64,000 nucleotides of DNA from Tropicimonas aquimaris (GCF_042676185.1 NZ_JBHTJT010000007.1:186001-250000); one strand, 5' to 3'. Counted from the stretch's first letter, positions 1 to 8,865 are shown. A program made the numbers and translations. The notes: generated from the letters alone by a model not told the origin.

Positions 1-1
1 C

Positions 2-1549
<1,548 letters not shown>

Positions 1550-1558
1550 CCCCCGGTC

Positions 1559-1891
1559 TCACGTTTTCAGCGGTGTTGCCCCTGTCTCGACGCGGCTGAT
1601 CTTGCCGCCGTCGAGCGAGCAGGCCATCAGCACCGCCTCGCGCGTGCCGTCCGGATAGTCGTTGACCGAGTGGATGACGAGAATGTCGTCGTTCTCGTAG
1701 ATCTTGCGGCGTGGCCCCATGACCATGGCGTCCGAGGCCATCATCTTGCGGATCAGCGCGTCGAATTCCGCCTTGTTCATGGTGGTCCCGCTCTGGTGGC
1801 GCACGAAGACCGCATCATCGGCGTATAGCCCGAGGTAGGCGTCGGCGTCCTTGTTCTGAACGGCCGCATTCATCACGTCGAAAATCGCCAT
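1559..1891 (-). CDS. NTF2/SnoaL-like small protein
   Basis: A 110-residue protein that fits the cone-shaped NTF2/SnoaL fold: an N-terminal helix (IFDVMNAAVQNKDADAYLGLYADDAVF), then curved beta strands with a DDILVIHSVNDYPDGTREAVLMA core. Members of this superfamily are small enzymes or ligand-binding proteins, and nothing in the sequence fixes the substrate. An upstream in-frame ATG would add 70 residues of low-complexity sequence. I chose the ATG at 1891 because GGGAGAGAG lies just upstream and the NTF2 fold starts there. It converges on lepA with a 9-bp gap, and no operon partner is visible. Confidence 0.75.
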   Translation of the reverse strand: MAIFDVMNAAVQNKDADAYLGLYADDAVFVRHQSGTTMNKAEFDALIRKMMASDAMVMGPRRKIYENDDILVIHSVNDYPDGTREAVLMACSLDGGKISRVETGATPLKT

Positions 1892-2306
1892 GTCTCTCTC
1901 CCTTTTCTGAAATGATCCTGAACGGATGGGAAAGAATGCGCCCCTCGTTGACGTTGCGGCAAGGATTCTTTGCTCGGGCCTCAGTCCCGGCGCTCCCCGG
2001 TCATCCGACGCACAAAGGGCCGCGCCCGACCCTGGGTGGGCGCGCCCCAACGCGTGTGGTCCCCCTTTATCCCAAAGCCCCGACCGCGCTCCGAGCGGCA
2101 CCCGACACCGCCAAAGCGCCCTCCCGGGGGGAGGGTCGGGCGCGGCCCGGGCTGGTCATAGAGAACGACCTGAGAAATGTAGCGCTTACGGTGCTCAGAC
2201 CGAGATCTGTCGATAGTCGACCGGCTAAACAGTTGGTATCGTTCGGGTACGCCTCTCCGTGCGAACGGTTGCCTGACGCCGTCCTGTATGACCTAGGTTT
2301 CGCCGT
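1892..2306. other. Gene-free stretch with a 17-bp inverted repeat
   Basis: This 415-bp stretch lies upstream of the NTF2-like gene and downstream of the 221-residue orphan gene. Overlapping short reading frames exist but none has a ribosome binding site or a recognisable product. The first 250 bp are very GC-rich and hold a perfect 17-bp inverted repeat (arms at 2017 and 2132). From about 2155 onward the base composition drops visibly, marking the edge of a lower-GC patch that continues through 3240. Confidence 0.6.
2017..2148. repeat. 17-bp perfect inverted repeat, 98-bp spacer
   Basis: The left arm GGGCCGCGCCCGACCCT (2017-2033) is the exact reverse complement of the right arm (2132-2148). 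The bases just outside do not pair, so the match has sharp limits. The spacer is GC-rich with no coding signal. It could be a folded intergenic repeat or the border of the adjacent low-GC patch. There is no transposase nearby. Confidence 0.7.
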
Positions 2307-2972
2307 CTAATTCTGTGCGGTCGAGCTTTCGTCTTCGTTGGGATCAGATACATATAACACACGGCCAAGCTTGGTATTGCGGCCCAGATCTCGATGAAGC
2401 AGTAGGCCGTTGACGATGTAGAGCTTTTCAACTCTGTACGTTTTCTTTTCGTCTTTTTCGTCGGTCAAGACGATGAACGGGTTCAGCGTCCCTTCTTGCA
2501 GATCGAAATACCTCGGATCCGAATGGGCTTTGAAGTCACGCATGATCTCAAGAACTTGCTCGTAATCGGTGATTCTCTCGTCGACCAGATAGGCACACAC
2601 TCCCTCCAGACCTGCACCGCCAAGGCCTACAGCAAGCGCGGGAACCCAAACCACTGGATTCAGAACTATCGCGGCGGCTGTGCCCGTGGCGCCGGCTGTG
2701 CCTCCAATAATCCCTACTGTACCCGCAGCGGAAGTCCCCGCCATTGTCGATCCCAACATCGTCAAACCACTTGAGGCGTGGACCAATGTGTAGAATCCTG
2801 CCGCTGTCGCTGCACCGCCTGTTGCGCCAACCGCCGCTGCTCCGCCGATAGCTACGTCACTTCCGCGGTCCCCAAGCAGATAGCTGGGACGGTAATCACA
2901 TGCCCCTGCGAAAGCCTCTGAAGAAAGCATACACAGAGCCACGACGCCGATGAAATACCGGTAACGCACCAT
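2307..2972 (-). CDS. Exported Gly/Ala-rich protein, function unknown
   Basis: I do not recognise the family of this 221-residue protein. Residues 1-22 form a signal peptide with an AFA cleavage site before GACDYRPSYLLG. Residues ~35-125 are a long Gly/Ala-rich hydrophobic stretch with repeated small-residue motifs (GGAAAVGATGGAATAAG), resembling glycine-zipper membrane segments. The last ~95 residues are polar and charged (YEQVLEIMRDF, EKDEKKTYRVEKLYIVNGLLLHRD). The start is firm: GGAGGTGATTAA immediately precedes the ATG, a nearly perfect Shine-Dalgarno. GC content and codon use are clearly lower than in neighbouring genes, suggesting acquisition by transfer. It is alone on its strand. Confidence 0.7.
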   Translation of the reverse strand: MVRYRYFIGVVALCMLSSEAFAGACDYRPSYLLGDRGSDVAIGGAAAVGATGGAATAAGFYTLVHASSGLTMLGSTMAGTSAAGTVGIIGGTAGATGTAAAIVLNPVVWVPALAVGLGGAGLEGVCAYLVDERITDYEQVLEIMRDFKAHSDPRYFDLQEGTLNPFIVLTDEKDEKKTYRVEKLYIVNGLLLHRDLGRNTKLGRVLYVSDPNEDESSTAQN

Positions 2973-3240
2973 TTAATCACCTCCAACAAAATGGGCGGAC
3001 CCACCAAATTGGGTGGTTCCCGACTCCCTAGCTTGCTCCATTCTTTCTGCCGATCAAGAGCTAAATCGAAGTAAACGTGGGAGAGTTTCAATCGTGCCGC
3101 TTGCTGGTCTGGGTCATGGGATCGTCTCTGATTAGGATACTCTCGGACCGTTTTGAGAGAAACGCATACCCTAAGGGCCTTGCCTTCCTGCCAACGAATT
3201 CCGATGACCCGACACTCCCACCACCCCACCAAAACGACTA

Positions 3241-3259
3241 ACCGGGCCCGAGGCCCGGT
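3241..3259 (-). terminator. Rho-independent terminator of the CBS gene
   Basis: A perfect 8-bp stem (ACCGGGCC, loop CGA, GGCCCGGT) begins 7 bp after the stop codon of the CBS-domain gene. On the minus strand it is followed by a T-containing tract (TTAGTCGTTTT). This fits a terminator for minus-strand transcription and separates the CBS gene from the low-GC patch. Confidence 0.7.
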
Positions 3260-3265
3260 CACACT

Positions 3266-3694
3266 TCAGCGGCTCACGTATTTGACGAGTTCGTCCAGGT
3301 GGAACTTGTGCTCGTCGATCACCGTCTTCATCAGGTCGCCGATGGAGACCATGCCCACGAGCCGCTCGCCCTCCATCACCGGCAGGTGACGGATGTGCTT
3401 CTCGCTCATCAGCGCCATGCAGGCGTCCACGTTGTCCTGCGGGGTGACAAAGATCACCTTGGCTTCCATCACCTCGCGCACCGGCGTGCTGGGCGCGGCG
3501 CGTCCCATCAGGAACACCCGCCGGGCGTATTGCCGCTCGGTGAAGATCCCGGCGACCGTCTCGCCGTCCATCACCATCACCGAGCCGACGTTCGCCTCCG
3601 CCATCAGCTTCAGCGCGTCCAGCACCATCGCGTCCGTGCCCACCTGGTGAACCGTGCGCCCCTTCGTCTCGAGAATCTGTCCTACCGTCGTCAT
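3266..3694 (-). CDS. Two-CBS-domain protein
   Basis: A 142-residue protein made of two tandem CBS motifs (about residues 10-65 and 75-135), with the typical GSVMVMDGETVAGIFTERQYARR and HIRHLPVMEGERLVGMVSIGDL blocks. CBS pairs bind adenosyl nucleotides (AMP, ATP, NAD, SAM) and act as energy or redox sensors; stand-alone versions usually control an unknown partner. The ATG at 3694 was chosen because GGAGGAGA precedes it and the domain starts there. It is divergent from the GYD-domain gene at 3933, and a near-perfect FNR-type box (3797-3810) lies between them. Induction under low oxygen is inferred. Confidence 0.9.
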   Translation of the reverse strand: MTTVGQILETKGRTVHQVGTDAMVLDALKLMAEANVGSVMVMDGETVAGIFTERQYARRVFLMGRAAPSTPVREVMEAKVIFVTPQDNVDACMALMSEKHIRHLPVMEGERLVGMVSIGDLMKTVIDEHKFHLDELVKYVSR

Positions 3695-3796
3695 CGCGTC
3701 TCCTCCAAGGTCCTGAAGTGCCGATGACCCGGCCGCCCCTTCGCGCCCGGGCCGGCTCCTGTCTCCAGCAGACCCCGTTCCCGCCCGCCCGGTCCA

Positions 3797-3810
3797 TGAC
3801 ATGGGTCAAG
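3797..3810. promoter_or_regulatory. Near-perfect FNR-type box
   Basis: ATGAC-ATGG-GTCAA differs by one base from the FNR palindrome TTGAY-N4-RTCAA (TTGAC-CCAT-GTCAT on the minus strand). It lies between the divergent CBS and GYD genes. Support comes mainly from three perfect boxes in the next 6 kb, so this one is weaker. Confidence 0.4.
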
Positions 3811-3932
3811 CCGCGCCCGGATTCTTTCCCTTAGGTCAAGCAATTGTGATACCATCCTCCGATGGGGCTGCTGGCGGGAAACGATCCGTGCTACGCGGAC
3901 GGGTGCCGGGCCCTGTTCAGGGAGGACAGACG

Positions 3933-4262
3933 ATGCCACGTTTCATCGTAACCGGATGCTACACCCAGGCCGCCATGAAAGGCATGATCGCAAGCCCGAG
4001 CGACCGCGAAGCCGCCTCGGCTGCGCTCGTCAAGGCCGCGGGCGGCACGCAGGAGGCCTACTACGCCACCACCGGCGCCACGGACTTCATGCTTATCGTC
4101 ACCGTCGATGACGTCAGCAAGCTTCTCGCCGGGCTGATGGTCGCCGGGGCTTCCGGCGCCACCTCCAACCTGCAGACCCAGCGGGCCTTCTCCTCCGCCG
4201 AACTGACCGAGATACAGAAGGAGGCAGGCAAGATCGCCTCCGCCTACACACCGCCCGGTTGA
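3933..4262 (+). CDS. GYD-domain protein
   Basis: A 109-residue protein beginning MPRFIVTGCYT, with a ferredoxin-like alpha/beta layout and the block GATDFMLIVTVDDVSKLLAGLMVAG typical of the GYD family (small dimeric proteins of unknown role). An in-frame ATG further upstream would add 44 unlikely residues. The ATG at 3933 has AGGGAGGA ahead of it and gives the usual family length. It is divergent from the CBS gene and may share regulation with it. No catalytic residues are assigned. Confidence 0.8.
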   Translation: MPRFIVTGCYTQAAMKGMIASPSDREAASAALVKAAGGTQEAYYATTGATDFMLIVTVDDVSKLLAGLMVAGASGATSNLQTQRAFSSAELTEIQKEAGKIASAYTPPG

Positions 4263-4370
4263 CCGGCCCCGGCGCCTTTCCGCCCCGCTCACGCGGCCGT
4301 GAAGGCGCCGGATGCAGACGGGGTGCGATTCTGAGCTACCCTGCTCTCCGAACCGCGACAGGAGATCCCG

Positions 4371-4916
4371 ATGCGTTTCAGCCTGCCCATCCTCACCGCC
4401 GCCTTCGCCCTCGCCCTGCCGTTCGCCGCCTTCGCGGTCGGCAGCGATGACAGCTCCAGCCCCAAGCCCACCGAAACCACCCAGACCTGCGACAAGGGCA
4501 TGGTCTGGGACGCCAAGTCCGGCAAATGCGTCAACCCGCAAAGCGGCAGCCTCGACGACGAGACGCTGCACGGCGCGGTGCGCGAGTTCGCCTATGCCGG
4601 GCAGTACCGCCACGCCCTCGACGCGCTCGACGCCATCGCCGACCAGCAGGACGACCGCGTCACCACCTACCGCGGCTTCGTCGCCCGCAAGATGGGCGAC
4701 ATGGAGGGCGGAATGGCCTTCTACCGCGCCGCGCTGGACGCCAACCCCGACAACCTGCTCGCCCGCTCCTACATGGGCCAGGCCTTCGTGGAGCAGGGCG
4801 ACACAGCCGCCGCCCGCGCGCAACTGACCGAGATCCGCGCCCGCGGCGGTGAAGGCAGCTGGGCCGAGGCCGCGTTGTTCTCCGCAATCGTGCGCGGAAC
4901 CACCTACAGCTATTGA
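4371..4916 (+). CDS. Secreted TPR-repeat protein
   Basis: A 181-residue periplasmic protein. Residues 1-22 are a signal peptide (MRFSLPILTAAFALALPFAAFA). Residues 25-60 form a linker with two cysteines (TCDKGMVWDAKSGKC). Residues ~60-165 contain tetratricopeptide-type helix pairs (YAGQYRHALDALDAIADQQDD; DMEGGMAFYRAALDANPDNLLARSYMGQAFVEQGD). TPR proteins mediate protein contacts; the partner is unknown. The ATG follows GGAG in GACAGGAGATCCCG. A strong hairpin directly downstream (4923-4949) probably ends its transcript. Confidence 0.85.
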   Translation: MRFSLPILTAAFALALPFAAFAVGSDDSSSPKPTETTQTCDKGMVWDAKSGKCVNPQSGSLDDETLHGAVREFAYAGQYRHALDALDAIADQQDDRVTTYRGFVARKMGDMEGGMAFYRAALDANPDNLLARSYMGQAFVEQGDTAAARAQLTEIRARGGEGSWAEAALFSAIVRGTTYSY

Positions 4917-4922
4917 CCGATC

Positions 4923-4949
4923 ACGCCACGGGGCATCCCCCCGTGGCGT
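4923..4949 (+). terminator. Hairpin terminator after the TPR gene
   Basis: An 11-bp perfect stem (left arm 4923-4933, loop CATCC, right arm 4939-4949) starts 6 bp after the TPR stop. It is followed by ATTGCGCCTTT, a weak T-tract, so this is probably a rho-independent terminator. Confidence 0.6.
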
Positions 4950-5017
4950 ATTGCGCCTTTACCGGCCGATCCGGCTGGCGGATACTTCCGCCCGAGCAAC
5001 AGGGGAGGGTGCCATCC

Positions 5018-5275
5018 ATGCTCGATCTTCTCGGAACCATCGCCGCAAACATTCTCAGCCTGCCGGGGATCCTCGGCTTCGCGGCAGGAATGATGACGCG
5101 CAACCTCGCCATCGCGGCGGTGGTCGGCGTCCTGATCGGCGCCATCGAAACCATGGTCTTCGCGGGATTTTCCATGGCCGCGGTCGAGCCCCTGGAGCTG
5201 GTGATCGGCATCTGCGTCGGCGCGGCATTCGCGGTGCTGGGCTGCCTCGTCCGAATCCGCGGGGCGACGGTCTGA
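5018..5275 (+). CDS. Small two-to-three-helix membrane protein
   Basis: An 85-residue protein with two or three hydrophobic helices (ILSLPGILGFAAGMM; LAIAAVVGVLIGAIETMVF; LVIGICVGAAFAVLGCLV) and no recognisable domain. A strong ribosome binding site (AGGGGAGGG, 8-bp spacing) fixes the start at 5018 rather than at an earlier start that would add 35 residues. It follows the TPR gene's hairpin, so it probably has its own promoter. The product is an inner-membrane protein of unknown role. Confidence 0.75.
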   Translation: MLDLLGTIAANILSLPGILGFAAGMMTRNLAIAAVVGVLIGAIETMVFAGFSMAAVEPLELVIGICVGAAFAVLGCLVRIRGATV

Positions 5276-5480
5276 CCCCGCCGCAGCACGTCAGACCCGC
5301 CCGGACGCGATCGGCAAAACATCGCCGGTCGCGGCTCCCTCCATGCGCCCGCGAGGACGAAGTCTGCGCAGATATGCAGCAAACCGGTTCCGTTCTCCGG
5401 ATTATTCGCTAGAAATTGAATGGGGTCTGTCCACGGACGAAACCCGACCAATGCGAACCAAAGTGCCGAAAGGGCTACCC

Positions 5481-5855
5481 ATGCGTCGTCTCAAGAATCT
5501 TTCCGCCATTCCGCTCATCTGCATCGTTGCTGCCTGCGCGAATACCGGGTCCAGCTACCAGCCGGTGATTGATGGTCCGATCGGGCCCAACTACGCCAAT
5601 GATCTGGCGGCCTGCCAGTCGATCGCCGCCCAGCAGGGCGCCTTCGACAATAACACCGCCGCCGCCGCCGCGACCGGCGCCGCGCTGGCCGGTGGTACAA
5701 CGGCCGTCTTCAACAACCGCGGCACCAACGCCCGCGACGCCGCGCTGATCGGTGCTGCGGCCGGTGTGGCCGGTGGTGCGCTGCAGCAGCAGCAGAACAA
5801 GGAAGCGATCATCCGCAACTGTATGCGCGGCCGCGGCTACAACGTCGTCGGCTGA
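5481..5855 (+). CDS. Glycine-zipper outer-membrane-type lipoprotein
   Basis: A 124-residue lipoprotein. The signal peptide ends in a lipobox-like IVAACANTG, with Cys as the likely lipidation site. Residues ~60-100 are rich in Ala/Gly (AAAAATGAALAGGTTAVFNNRGTNARDAALIGAAAGVAGGAL), matching glycine-zipper proteins that insert in or brace the envelope. The C-terminus carries a conserved-looking CMRGRGYNVVG. The start at 5481 has GAAAGGG ahead of it; longer starts would bury the signal peptide. It is monocistronic and ends in a strong hairpin. Confidence 0.82.
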   Translation: MRRLKNLSAIPLICIVAACANTGSSYQPVIDGPIGPNYANDLAACQSIAAQQGAFDNNTAAAAATGAALAGGTTAVFNNRGTNARDAALIGAAAGVAGGALQQQQNKEAIIRNCMRGRGYNVVG

Positions 5856-5865
5856 CGTCCGCGTC

Positions 5866-5900
5866 GCGCGGCCGCCTGTCCCAAGGGACGGTGGCCGCGC
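5866..5900. terminator. Bidirectional hairpin terminator
   Basis: A long stem pairs GCGCGGCC (5866-5873) with GGCCGCGC (5893-5900) and continues inward through GTCCC-AA-GGGAC with one bulge. It lies between the convergent ends of the glycine-zipper lipoprotein and the 67-residue gene, so it can serve both. T-tracts are weak. Confidence 0.5.
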
Positions 5901-5943
5901 CTCCGTGGCGTCGAAAGGCGGCCTGCGCGTGCCCCGCGCGGCT

Positions 5944-6147
5944 CTACCTGCCGCCCCGGCGCTTGCCGTTGCGCGGCAGCCACGGAAACCACAACGCCAT
6001 CCACATCTCCACCGCCTGTTCGGTCCAGGCGTCGGTCATCGCCTTGTGCTGGCGGCTCATCTCGGCTGCGAACAGGCCGCGGCTTGCGCTCGCCGCCTTG
6101 TTCGCTTCGCTCAGCCACCAGCTCATGTAGGGGTTCTTGCCGGCCAT
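5944..6147 (-). CDS. 67-residue phasin-like helical protein
   Basis: A small, probably all-helical protein: SWWLSEANKAASASRGLFAA followed by EMSRQHKAMTDAWTEQAVEMW and a basic tail (GKRRGGR). It looks like a very short phasin-type or PHA-granule-type helix, but the family cannot be named from sequence alone. The ATG has GGAGAG upstream; a second in-frame Met at residue 8 is possible. An FNR-type box at 6256-6269 lies 109 bp upstream, between this gene and the divergent membrane protein gene at 6344. Confidence 0.65.
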   Translation of the reverse strand: MAGKNPYMSWWLSEANKAASASRGLFAAEMSRQHKAMTDAWTEQAVEMWMALWFPWLPRNGKRRGGR

Positions 6148-6255
6148 AGGGGCTCTCCGTCCGTCGGAAACTGGCGAAACTCTACGCTGCAGCGCAGCGT
6201 CGGCAAAGGGCGGAATTCCGGCCGGGGCGCAATCGGCGTTCCACCGCCGCTACAC

Positions 6256-6269
6256 TTGACCTGAGTCAA
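6256..6269. promoter_or_regulatory. FNR-type box (FnrL)
   Basis: TTGAC-CTGA-GTCAA is a perfect FNR/FnrL palindrome. A plausible -10 (TATTCC, 6292-6297) lies at the spacing expected for FNR class II activation of the small membrane gene at 6344. The divergent 67-residue gene could share it. Confidence 0.75.
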
Positions 6270-6343
6270 GGACGATAATGCGCATCGAAAATATTCCTTT
6301 ACCGCAGCACGTCCCCGTTCACAGGCACAGGCCCGGAGGTCCC

Positions 6344-6520
6344 ATGTTTCGTCTTGCCATGCTTCTTTTCGTCGTGATCGGCGCCTCGATGGCCGGCATC
6401 TTCATCGTTGCCGCCCTCGTCGCCGGGCTCGACACCCAAACGCCGATCCTCGTGGCCGCCGCCGCGGGCTTTCTCGCCGCGGTGCCGGTCAGCTACCTCG
6501 TCGCGCGGCAGCTGGCCTGA
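6344..6520 (+). CDS. 58-residue two-helix membrane protein, paralogue 1
   Basis: The sequence MFRLAMLLFVVIGASMAGIF begins a 58-residue protein with two membrane helices separated by a short loop (GLDTQTP), ending in VSYLVARQLA. Small Rhodobacterales proteins of this type are often mislabelled CTP synthetase; there is no synthetase domain here. It resembles the product of 8866-9048 along its whole length (M-RL--LL--I...G--IVA-LV-G...IL...G...P---L-A--L). GGAGGT precedes the ATG with short spacing. The FNR box at 6256 suggests expression at low oxygen. Confidence 0.8.
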   Translation: MFRLAMLLFVVIGASMAGIFIVAALVAGLDTQTPILVAAAAGFLAAVPVSYLVARQLA

Positions 6521-6524
6521 GCGG

Positions 6525-6659
6525 TCACATCTTCTGCTGGACGGAGCGGGCGCTGTCGGAGACGAAATCGCCGGCTTTGGACAGGTCTTGTCCGGCCCCG
6601 TCGACGGTGGCGCAGGCCCCGAGCGTCAGAAGCAGCAGCGGCAGGATCAGGCGTTTCAT
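6525..6659 (-). CDS. Entericidin-like small lipoprotein
   Basis: A 44-residue protein with a lipoprotein signal (MKRLILPLLLLTLGAC, Cys16 as the lipidation site). Its short mature part (ATVDGAGQDLSKAGDFVSDSARSVQQKM) matches the entericidin EcnA/EcnB pattern of a tiny amphipathic helix. Entericidins act as an envelope toxin/antidote pair in enteric bacteria; in alphaproteobacteria the role is unclear. The start has GGAGACC ahead of it. It converges on the gene ending at 6520 with a 4-bp gap. Confidence 0.8.
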   Translation of the reverse strand: MKRLILPLLLLTLGACATVDGAGQDLSKAGDFVSDSARSVQQKM

Positions 6660-6725
6660 GCGAGGTCTCCGGTCTTGGTCTTGGCGGCGCAATTTATGGC
6701 CGCTTGCGAACCAGCGCAACCGCTC

Positions 6726-7025
6726 TCACAGGCTCCGCAGCGCCGGCCCGGGCGGACGTTCGCCGGCCTCCTGCGCGGCGGCGAGACGGCAGGCGATGTC
6801 GTCCTGTTCCCGCCGGAGAGCGGCCAGCGAATGCCCGTCGAACCGTTCGACCATCTCCAGGTCGCGGATCGAGACGACGGCGCAATAGGGCCGGCCATGC
6901 CGGGTCAGCAGCAGCCGCGACGGGATGTTCACCACCTGCGGCAGCAGCATCGCGATGTTGGTCCGGAAGTTGGTGACCGAGATCATATCGGTCCGGATGT
7001 AGGGGGCGGGGATCATGCGGGTCAT
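6726..7025 (-). CDS. Phd/YefM-like antitoxin-type protein, no toxin partner
   Basis: A 99-residue protein whose first ~65 residues have the Phd/YefM antitoxin layout: DMISVTNFRTNIAMLLPQV (beta-helix DNA-binding part), then SRLLLTRHGRPYCAVVSIRDLEMVERFDG. Such proteins normally repress their own promoter and neutralise a Doc or RelE/YoeB toxin. No toxin-like reading frame lies on either side, so this is an orphan antitoxin or a stand-alone regulator. The start at 7025 is chosen over 7160 because the upstream extension is low-complexity. The ribosome binding site (GGTGG) is weak. Repeats upstream (7086-7208) may be operators. Confidence 0.7.
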   Translation of the reverse strand: MTRMIPAPYIRTDMISVTNFRTNIAMLLPQVVNIPSRLLLTRHGRPYCAVVSIRDLEMVERFDGHSLAALRREQDDIACRLAAAQEAGERPPGPALRSL

Positions 7026-7085
7026 GGCGCCATTCCACCAGCATCCGGTTAACGTATGGCAAGCGCGGCGTGCGGTGGGTGTTGC

Positions 7086-7208
7086 GCCGATTTCCGGTCG
7101 TTCGAGGCGATCGTTTCGGTCGTTTTCCTCGGATTTGCGCCGGGAGGGCAGGAGGCGCACCCGAAATGAACGGAAATCGGCGGCAAACGACCGCGGGTCC
7201 GGTCGTTT
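7086..7208. repeat. Repeated CGGTCGTT motif and 11-bp inverted repeat
   Basis: GCCGATTTCCG (7086-7096) is inverted exactly at 7171-7181. The octamer CGGTCGTT also occurs near 7096, 7118 and 7201, and inverted near 7186. This lies between the Phd-like gene start (7025, minus) and the end of the 124-residue gene (7246). The arrangement looks like a multi-site operator for the Phd-like protein, but this is inference. Confidence 0.5.
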
Positions 7209-7245
7209 CGCGGCCCGGATTGCGCGTTTCGACCGGTTCCCGGGC

Positions 7246-7620
7246 TCAGACGCGGCCGGTCCAGACCAGCCAGGTGATGAAGGCCGCGGCGATCAGCAAC
7301 AGGTTAAAGGCAAGCGGCGTCACCACCCCCAGCATCCACCCGATCCGCCGGTCGCGCGGGTCGATCGCTTCGAGGTGCCGCCGCAGGTTGGCGCTCGCCT
7401 CGCTCACCCGCGCGCTATCGATTTGCCGTCGAAGCTTCGGGTTGGCGTAGAGTTTCTCCATGTCCACCAAGTACTTGGCGTCCTTCCGGAGCGCCCTTGG
7501 CAACAGCCCGCCGGCCCGCCGGAGCTTCACCTCCAGCCGGTCCGCGCCCCGCACGCCCAGCTTCTCCCGCATCAGCAGGGCAAGAGCGGCATTGGTTTCC
7601 GGCAACGAGTTCTCCATCAT
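7246..7620 (-). CDS. Small protein with C-terminal membrane anchor
   Basis: A 124-residue protein with a soluble basic helical part (ALLMREKLGVRGADRLEVKLRRAGG and LPRALRKDAKYLVDMEKLYANPKL) and a single C-terminal hydrophobic segment (TPLAFNLLLIAAAFITWLVW). This suggests an inner-membrane protein with a cytoplasmic N-terminus. I do not recognise the family. Two adjacent ATGs (7620 and 7617) are equally possible starts, with AGAAAG upstream. It is divergent from the esterase gene at 7703, with 82 bp between the starts. Confidence 0.75.
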   Translation of the reverse strand: MMENSLPETNAALALLMREKLGVRGADRLEVKLRRAGGLLPRALRKDAKYLVDMEKLYANPKLRRQIDSARVSEASANLRRHLEAIDPRDRRIGWMLGVVTPLAFNLLLIAAAFITWLVWTGRV

Positions 7621-7702
7621 GGCGCTTTCTACCCCGTTGCCCACCCGCCGGAAACAGGGAATCAACAACAGGCCCAACCATGAGGATTCGTTCGGAAAAA
7701 CC

Positions 7703-8464
7703 ATGCTGACCACCTACCGCCACGGCCCCGAGGAGGGTCTGCCGCTGCTCATCGTCCACGGCCTGTTCGGCTCCGCCCGCAACTGGGGCGTCGTCGCCAA
7801 ACGGCTCAGCGTCGACCGGCCCGTGCTGACGGTGGACATGCGCAATCACGGCGACAGCTTCCGCGCCGAGGCCAACGGCTATCGCGACATGGCAGATGAT
7901 CTCGCCCAGGTCATTGAAAAGAATGGAGGAATGGTCGACATCGTCGGGCATTCCATGGGCGGCAAATCGGCGATGATGCTGGCGCTCACCCACCCGGACC
8001 TGCTCCGCCGCCTGGTCGTCGCCGACATCGCCCCCGTTTCCTACAGCCACACCCAGCTCCACCTCGTCGAAGCCATGCAGGAACTCGACCTCGACGGCCT
8101 GACCCGCCGCAGCGAGGCCGACCGCGACCTCCAGCGCATCGTCCCCGACAGCCAGACCCGCGCCTTCCTGCTGCAGTCGCTGGACCTCAAGTCCACCCCG
8201 CCGCGCTGGAAGCTCAACCTCGACGTGTTGGCCCAGGAGATGGACAAGATCCTCGGCTGGCCCGACCCCGGCGGCCACTTCAACGGCCCAACCCTGTTTT
8301 TTTCGGGTGGCGCCTCCGACTACGTGCTGCCGGAATACCGAGCTGATATAAAAAGGCTTTTCCCGCAAGCGCGCTTCGCCAAGATCCCCGGTGCCGGCCA
8401 CTGGCTGCACGCCGAAAAGCCCCGCGAGTTCGAAGCCACGATCGCCGCCTTCCTCGCCGGGTGA
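7703..8464 (+). CDS. ybfF: Alpha/beta-hydrolase, YbfF-type esterase
   Basis: A 253-residue alpha/beta hydrolase. It has the oxyanion-loop HGLFGSARNW near residue 20, the nucleophile elbow GHSMGGK near residue 90, and the catalytic His in GAGHWLHAEKP near residue 235. The overall pattern VDMRNHGDS-...-HSMGGK...VVADIAPVSY matches the YbfF acyl-CoA/palmitoyl-CoA esterase group. The start is the ATG at 7703; the longer open frame upstream overlaps the opposite gene and has no ribosome binding site. The natural substrate is unknown. Confidence 0.9.
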   Translation: MLTTYRHGPEEGLPLLIVHGLFGSARNWGVVAKRLSVDRPVLTVDMRNHGDSFRAEANGYRDMADDLAQVIEKNGGMVDIVGHSMGGKSAMMLALTHPDLLRRLVVADIAPVSYSHTQLHLVEAMQELDLDGLTRRSEADRDLQRIVPDSQTRAFLLQSLDLKSTPPRWKLNLDVLAQEMDKILGWPDPGGHFNGPTLFFSGGASDYVLPEYRADIKRLFPQARFAKIPGAGHWLHAEKPREFEATIAAFLAG

Positions 8465-8468
8465 CCGC

Positions 8469-8482
8469 TTGATCGGAATCAA
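8469..8482 (+). promoter_or_regulatory. FNR-type box (FnrL)
   Basis: TTGAT-CGGA-ATCAA is a perfect FNR palindrome 64 bp upstream of the 91-residue gene. A -10-like TAGAAA (8505-8510) sits at class II distance, predicting transcription start near 8517. Confidence 0.8.
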
Positions 8483-8545
8483 TGACGCAGCGGAAACTGC
8501 GTGCTAGAAAGGTCTCAGGTGGGTCAGCCGAAAGGGGAGGATAGG

Positions 8546-8821
8546 ATGATCACACTCGACGATATCGAGGACATGAACTGCCTGACGCGGGCGGAGATCG
8601 CCGCGCTTGCCGAGCATGAGCACATCGGGGAATTCGATGCCGCCATGCTGGCGGAGTACCTCATGCATCTGCCCAAGGGGCCGCAGAAGGTACACCAGAT
8701 GATCTGCGATGACATGCGTGTCGCAATGCATCGCGACGACGTGAGCCATGCCAAGGAACTTTTCCGCACCCTGCAGCATTTCATCAAGGTTCATCCAGAG
8801 GCCGCGCGCGGATCCGCATGA
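8546..8821 (+). CDS. 91-residue helical protein, FNR-box controlled
   Basis: A small acidic helical protein (MITLDDIEDMNCLTRAEIAA, then EHEHIGEFDAAMLAEYLMHLPKGPQKVHQMICDDMRVAMHRDDVSHAKELFRTLQHFIKVHPEA). It has several histidines and two cysteines but no recognised domain, and I do not know its function. AAAGGGGAGG precedes the ATG with 5-bp spacing. The FNR box with a well-placed -10 upstream makes low-oxygen induction likely. Confidence 0.8.
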   Translation: MITLDDIEDMNCLTRAEIAALAEHEHIGEFDAAMLAEYLMHLPKGPQKVHQMICDDMRVAMHRDDVSHAKELFRTLQHFIKVHPEAARGSA

Positions 8822-8865
8822 CCCACAAGATCAGGTTGTTTTCAAATACCCCGCTCGCGGGCGAG

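Noticed and set aside
2852..3262. A 136-codon open frame overlapping the orphan gene
   Set aside because: It overlaps the 221-residue gene in another frame and has no recognisable product or ribosome binding site.
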